The position numbers and the translations under genes were made by a program. Under the pieces are notes generated by a model. The model was given only the letters and a program-made list of their open reading frames with translations, had not been told where the DNA came from and searched no databases. From Betaproteobacteria bacterium (GTDB taxonomy: Bacteria > Pseudomonadota > Gammaproteobacteria > Burkholderiales > Burkholderiaceae_C): a stretch of DNA of 9,993 nt. This document shows positions 6,329 through 9,993 of this stretch, piece by piece. Each line of letters opens with the position of its first letter. The first letter of the stretch is position 1. The DNA lies in assembly GCA_025354965.1 (NCBI GenBank), contig JANXLW010000085.1, positions 1 through 9,993 of the forward strand, in the 5' to 3' direction.

Positions 6329-6618
6329 CTCACTAAAGCAACAAACCTGTCCCGGCTAACTGGGTTGCTACAGAAGTGCGTCCGAGGTCACAAATGCTTG
6401 CTCTACACCAATTGAAATTTCATTCGAATCTGAGCGAAAAATTCAACTCAAGCAGCCACTGATGCAATTTGCTGGTCATACTTCCGAAATACATTGGATG
6501 CCATGACCGATTCAGAGCCGCCTGGGACAGGTAGTTGCGCCATCAAGGTCCACCGAACGAGGAAAAGCATTTCGGAGTTGTCAAACGATTCACTATGCGA
6601 ACTGGTGGTCCAGGAATA
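6329..6618. other. Non-coding stretch before the pyruvate-kinase-like gene
   Basis: This stretch of about 290 bases is more AT-rich in its middle part (about 6400-6500) than the flanking genes. It holds small palindromes (GAAATTTC at 6413-6420, ATTCGAAT at 6422-6429) but no well-spaced promoter that I can defend and no recognisable RNA. The pyruvate-kinase frame stays open upstream to 6535, so the last 84 bases could be coding if a TTG start were used. Confidence 0.4.
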
Positions 6619-8505
6619 ATGTCAAAAAGTACCAAGCGGTCAGGCCCGGACACGTGGGACGAGGGCGAATGCAAGGCAGTCATCGAACAACTTTGGACGC
6701 TGCGCCAGAGCATGCTGGATCACGAAGTGACTTTGGCACCTTTGCTTCATGCGGTGGATCCAGCCTACCGGGACAGTGCGCGTAACCTCGCCCACTACCT
6801 GACGCTGCGCCACCTGGACCGCCGCGCGCTGCAAGAATGGCTTTCCCAGGTCGGACTGTCGTCACTTGGGCGCGCCGAATCGCACGTCCTGGCCAATCTC
6901 GATAAGGTCCTGGGTATCTTGCACCGTCTGACCGGGCAAGCGTGGACGCCACAGTCGCAGGACGAGCCCGTTGGCATCCATAGCAGCCGAAAGTTGCTTG
7001 AGCGCCACACCGAAGAGCTGCTCGGGCCTGCGCCCGCAAACAGAGCAGTGCGCATCATGGTCACACTTCCCTCGGAAGCCGCCGGCGACTATGGGCTGGT
7101 CCGGCGATTGGTAGTTTCCGGCATGGACATCGCGCGTATCAATTGCGCCCACGATGGACCCGCCCAGTGGACGGCAATGGCCGGGCATGTTCGACGCGCG
7201 GTGCGCACGGTGGGGAAACCGGTGCGCATTCTGATGGATCTGGGTGGGCCGAAATTGCGTACCGGTGCAATGGCCTGCGGTACGTCGGTACTCAAAATCA
7301 AGCCCTTGCGCAGCGCGGTCGGGCAGGTTTTGTCTGCGGCCCGAATCGGCCTGCGTATGGCTGGTTCAACGATGCCGGTGTCGGGCGCATCAGCGCATGT
7401 CGGTGTTGATGCAGCGTGGCTACAACAGCTCAAGACTGGTGATCAAATCGACCTGACCGATGCCCGAGGTGCCGAACGCGAGCTTGTGGTCGTTGCGTTG
7501 GACGATAGTGGCGTGTTGACGGAATGCACTCAGACCGCCTACCTGGTACCGCAGACTCGTCTGCTGCGAAGGCGCCGGGGACGCGCGCCACGTTTCACTG
7601 TTCTGGCGGACTTGCCGTGTCTGGACGGGACTCTCCATCTGGAGCGTGGAGCGATCATGCATTTAGCCCGCGATGCGATCGATTCACCAGCCGCCAAAGA
7701 GCGAAAGCAGGAGCGCGGCGCGATGCCAACTGTGACTTGCACGTTGCCGGAAGTATTCGGACAGGTCTGCATTGGTGAAAGAATATGGTTTGACGATGGG
7801 CGCATCGGCGGCGTTATTCGACGTGTCGAACCTGAGTGGCTGGAGGTGGAAATCGTCCATGCACGTGATAGCGGGGAAAAGCTGGCCGCTGACAAAGGCA
7901 TCAATTTGCCCGATAGTCAACTCAACTTGCCGGCCCTTACTGCAAAGGACATGCAAGACCTGGTGGTGGTCGCCAAGGAGGCTGACCTGGTGGGCCTGTC
8001 GTTCGTACATCAGGCCGCAGACGTTGACGCATTGAGAACCTGCCTGCGCGACCTCGGAACGCCAGACATCGGGATCATGCTCAAAGTGGAGACTCGCCGT
8101 GCCTTTGAAAACCTTCCTGAGCTGCTGTTTTCTGCCATGTCGAGCAAAGCCGCAGGCGTCATGATTGCGCGCGGGGACTTGGCTGTGGAATGTGGTTACG
8201 AACGATTGGCAGAAGTCCAGGAAGAAATACTCTGGGCTGCCGAAGCGGCGCACATGCCGGTGATCTGGGCCACCCAGGTACTCGAGACGCTCGCCAAAAC
8301 AGGGCTACCCTCACGTGCCGAGATTACCGACGCCGCCATGGGGGAGCGCGCGGAATGCGTGATGCTGAACAAGGGGCCGCACATCACCGAGGCGATGCGA
8401 ACGCTGGATGACATTTTGCGTCGCATGCAGTCGCATCAGACCAAGAAAAGATCCTTGCTGCGGGCGCTTCGAGCGTGGAGCTTGCCGCACGAGCCCCAGC
8501 GCTAG
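6619..8505 (+). CDS. Pyruvate-kinase-like protein with N-terminal extension and no C-terminal domain
   Basis: A 628-residue homologue of pyruvate kinase (phosphoenolpyruvate + ADP to pyruvate + ATP). After about 140 extra N-terminal residues, which include the segment SSLGRAESHVLANLDKVL (81-98), come barrel motifs: RIMVTLPSEA (145-154), DIARINCAHD (170-179), MDLGGPKLRTG (206-216), GINLP (427-431), LKVET with K489 and E491 (proton-transfer Lys and metal-binding Glu), MIARGDLAVE (515-524), WATQVLET (550-557) and SRAEITD (565-571). The usual MLSGET is MLNKGP (582-587). The B-domain region (about 217-426) is roughly twice normal size, and the C-terminal regulatory domain is absent. The NFSH potassium-site Ser is Ala (NCAH), while GPK has the Lys of potassium-independent enzymes. 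ATG 6619 follows AGGA at short spacing; ATG 6595 and TTG 6535 are alternatives. Catalysis is plausible but unproven; it may be a second, specialised isozyme. Confidence 0.85.
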   Translation: MSKSTKRSGPDTWDEGECKAVIEQLWTLRQSMLDHEVTLAPLLHAVDPAYRDSARNLAHYLTLRHLDRRALQEWLSQVGLSSLGRAESHVLANLDKVLGILHRLTGQAWTPQSQDEPVGIHSSRKLLERHTEELLGPAPANRAVRIMVTLPSEAAGDYGLVRRLVVSGMDIARINCAHDGPAQWTAMAGHVRRAVRTVGKPVRILMDLGGPKLRTGAMACGTSVLKIKPLRSAVGQVLSAARIGLRMAGSTMPVSGASAHVGVDAAWLQQLKTGDQIDLTDARGAERELVVVALDDSGVLTECTQTAYLVPQTRLLRRRRGRAPRFTVLADLPCLDGTLHLERGAIMHLARDAIDSPAAKERKQERGAMPTVTCTLPEVFGQVCIGERIWFDDGRIGGVIRRVEPEWLEVEIVHARDSGEKLAADKGINLPDSQLNLPALTAKDMQDLVVVAKEADLVGLSFVHQAADVDALRTCLRDLGTPDIGIMLKVETRRAFENLPELLFSAMSSKAAGVMIARGDLAVECGYERLAEVQEEILWAAEAAHMPVIWATQVLETLAKTGLPSRAEITDAAMGERAECVMLNKGPHITEAMRTLDDILRRMQSHQTKKRSLLRALRAWSLPHEPQR

Positions 8506-8556
8506 CCGTGGGATTTTCTAGCGCCGCAACGCCCGGGCTTTTGACTGGAGCCGATT

Positions 8557-9993
8557 TCATTCTTGGGCGGGTTGGCATCCATGTGCGGACGTTGGCGGTG
8601 GCTGTGGCCAAGGGCGCTGCGATTCACGCAGGGACTCAAATGCACGTGACACCTGCAACACGCCAAGATCATCAAAACGTCGGCCAGCAATCTGCAATCC
8701 TATCGGCAAGCCGCTAGAGGTATAACCGCAATTGATGGAGGCAGCCGGTTGCTCGGACATGTTGTACGGCACGGTGAAGCCGATGTGCTCCAGCGGGCGC
8801 AGCAGGTCGTTGGTAGGCGAGGGCAGCTCTGCCGCAAAGGCAGGCACGGGCGATGTGGGCGAGATCACAAAATCAAATAGCTGGCAGGCTCGCACGGTTG
8901 CCACGCGCGTGGCGTGAAACTGGCTGAAGGCGATGAACGCCTGCGGCCCGGACATACCGGCTGCGCTGCCAGCCCACTGCTGGATGTAGGGTAACACGCT
9001 GGCCTTTTTATCAGCGACAAGTGCCGATAGATCAATGTGTGAGCGCAGGCGCCAGGCGTGGTCCATGCCAGCCAGCATGGCCGGCGTCATGAAGGGTGCC
9101 ATGGGCTCCACGATAGCGCCGGCGCGCTCGAAAATACGGGCGGCGTGCTCGATGGCTGCGCGCACCTCGGGTTCAACTGCCAGCCCGCAACCGGCATCCA
9201 TCAACAAGCCGATTTTGAGCCCGCGCAGCAGCTCCACACCCTGGTCAAACTGGTCCCAGGCCAGGGCTTGGTAGGGCAGACTCATGCTGTCGCGCTCGTC
9301 AGGCAGCGATAAAACCTGCATCATCAAGGCCGCGTCGGCCACGGTACGTGTCATGGGGCCGGCCGCCCGACCGGTGTAGGGTGGATCAATCGGGATGCGG
9401 CCCAGACTCGGCTTGAGACTGAAAATGCCGCACCAGCCGGCCGGCAGGCGCAGTGAGCCGCCAATGTCGGTGCCAATGTGCAGCGGGCCGTAGCCTGCCG
9501 CTGCTGCGGCCCCAGCGCCGGCGCTGGAGCCACCGGGTGTTTTGCTCAGGTCCCAGGGGTTGCGCGCTAACGGATGAAAGCTGGACAAGCCGCTGGAAAG
9601 CATGCCGTAGTCGGGCATGGTAGTTTTGCACACCATGATGGCGCCGGCCTCCAGCAGACGCTGTGCCGGGGGTGCGTTGGATGTTGCCGGTGTCGGCTCT
9701 GTTGCCAGCGTACCCAGGGGTATCGGGTCTCCTTGGGTAGCTATGTTTTCCTTGATGGTGACAGGCACGCCATCGAGCAAGCCGCATGGCTCGCCGCGTT
9801 GCCAACGCGCCTGCGACGCCCGAGCCTGCGCCAGCGCCAGCTCGGGGCGCAACAAATAGCTGGCGTGGATGTGGGGTTCCCAGCACTCGATGTGGTCCAG
9901 CACCGATTGCGCAACCTCCACCGGCGAGAGCTCAAGACGACGATAGGCTGCGATCAGGGCGTGTGCACCGAGCTCATACAGCTTCACGACCAC
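8557..9993 (-). CDS. Amidase-signature family hydrolase (start at or beyond the window edge)
   Basis: A 478-residue Ser-cisSer-Lys hydrolase that cleaves amide bonds; substrate unknown. Using the residue numbering from the first in-frame GTG at 9993, the catalytic Lys is K81 in VPVTIKEN, the cis-Ser is S156 in TPGGSSAGAG, and the nucleophile is S180 in GTDIGGSLRLPA. All three are intact. The C-terminal SGLPIGLQIAGRRFDD is the usual end motif. Total length fits the family (about 450-500), and the first visible residues KLYELGAHALIAAYRRLELS match the typical amidase N-terminus, so at most a few residues are missing. The true start may be GTG 9987, GTG 9993 or just outside, and no ribosome binding site can be checked. 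No signal peptide is visible, so a cytoplasmic role is likely. GatA is less likely because no gatB/gatC neighbours are seen. It converges on the pyruvate-kinase-like gene with 51 bases between. Confidence 0.93.
   Translation of the reverse strand: MVVKLYELGAHALIAAYRRLELSPVEVAQSVLDHIECWEPHIHASYLLRPELALAQARASQARWQRGEPCGLLDGVPVTIKENIATQGDPIPLGTLATEPTPATSNAPPAQRLLEAGAIMVCKTTMPDYGMLSSGLSSFHPLARNPWDLSKTPGGSSAGAGAAAAAGYGPLHIGTDIGGSLRLPAGWCGIFSLKPSLGRIPIDPPYTGRAAGPMTRTVADAALMMQVLSLPDERDSMSLPYQALAWDQFDQGVELLRGLKIGLLMDAGCGLAVEPEVRAAIEHAARIFERAGAIVEPMAPFMTPAMLAGMDHAWRLRSHIDLSALVADKKASVLPYIQQWAGSAAGMSGPQAFIAFSQFHATRVATVRACQLFDFVISPTSPVPAFAAELPSPTNDLLRPLEHIGFTVPYNMSEQPAASINCGYTSSGLPIGLQIAGRRFDDLGVLQVSRAFESLRESQRPWPQPPPTSAHGCQPAQE

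Noticed and set aside
8531..8542. GCCCGGGC followed by TTTT between the pyruvate-kinase-like and amidase genes, as a terminator
   Set aside because: The palindrome has no loop and the T run is only four bases, so it would not form a proper intrinsic terminator.

Overview
The window looks like a chromosomal segment of a betaproteobacterium, most likely order Burkholderiales, family Comamonadaceae (Rhodoferax/Polaromonas-like). The reasons are moderately high GC, Burkholderiales-like protein sequences, the rsmD-coaD pairing, a DUF3563-like small protein and a perfect FNR-type box. This placement rests on recognition alone, without a database search. I see no mobile element, tRNA, rRNA, CRISPR array or phage gene; it reads as ordinary core/accessory chromosome.

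Layout from left to right. (1) The N-terminal part of a universal stress protein on the minus strand, with a possible promoter, diverges from the next block. (2) A plus-strand block at 277-2721 holds rsmD (16S rRNA m2G966 methyltransferase), coaD (phosphopantetheine adenylyltransferase), a second, complete universal stress protein, and a histidine phosphatase of the phosphoglycerate-mutase type. The last two overlap by an ATGA and are probably translationally coupled. (3) A 944-residue membrane-bound Cache-HAMP-PAS-GGDEF-EAL protein on the minus strand (2725-5559) controls cyclic-di-GMP; its stop codon lies only 3 bases from that of the convergent phosphatase gene. (4) A roughly 290-base gap (5560-5851) carries a perfect FNR/ANR-type palindrome 180 bases upstream of the GGDEF-EAL start, plus a CCCCA/TGGGG dyad. 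(5) A minus-strand pair of small genes follows: a 60-residue DUF3563-like protein and an unrecognised ~76-residue ORF that overlaps it by GTGA. They are preceded by a good sigma-70-type promoter whose -35 box lies in an inverted repeat. (6) After a ~350-base non-coding stretch comes a plus-strand pyruvate-kinase-like protein of unusual architecture: extra N-terminal region, enlarged B domain, no C-terminal domain. (7) The window closes with a minus-strand amidase-signature hydrolase, convergent with it, whose start lies at or just beyond the window edge.

Functional threads: ribosome maturation (rsmD) and CoA synthesis (coaD) are housekeeping. The two stress proteins, the sensory c-di-GMP enzyme and the FNR-type site suggest that part of the region responds to low oxygen or stress; that link is inference. 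The strongest leads for a second look are the FNR-type site with the c-di-GMP enzyme, the small-gene pair with its operator-like promoter, and the atypical pyruvate kinase homologue.
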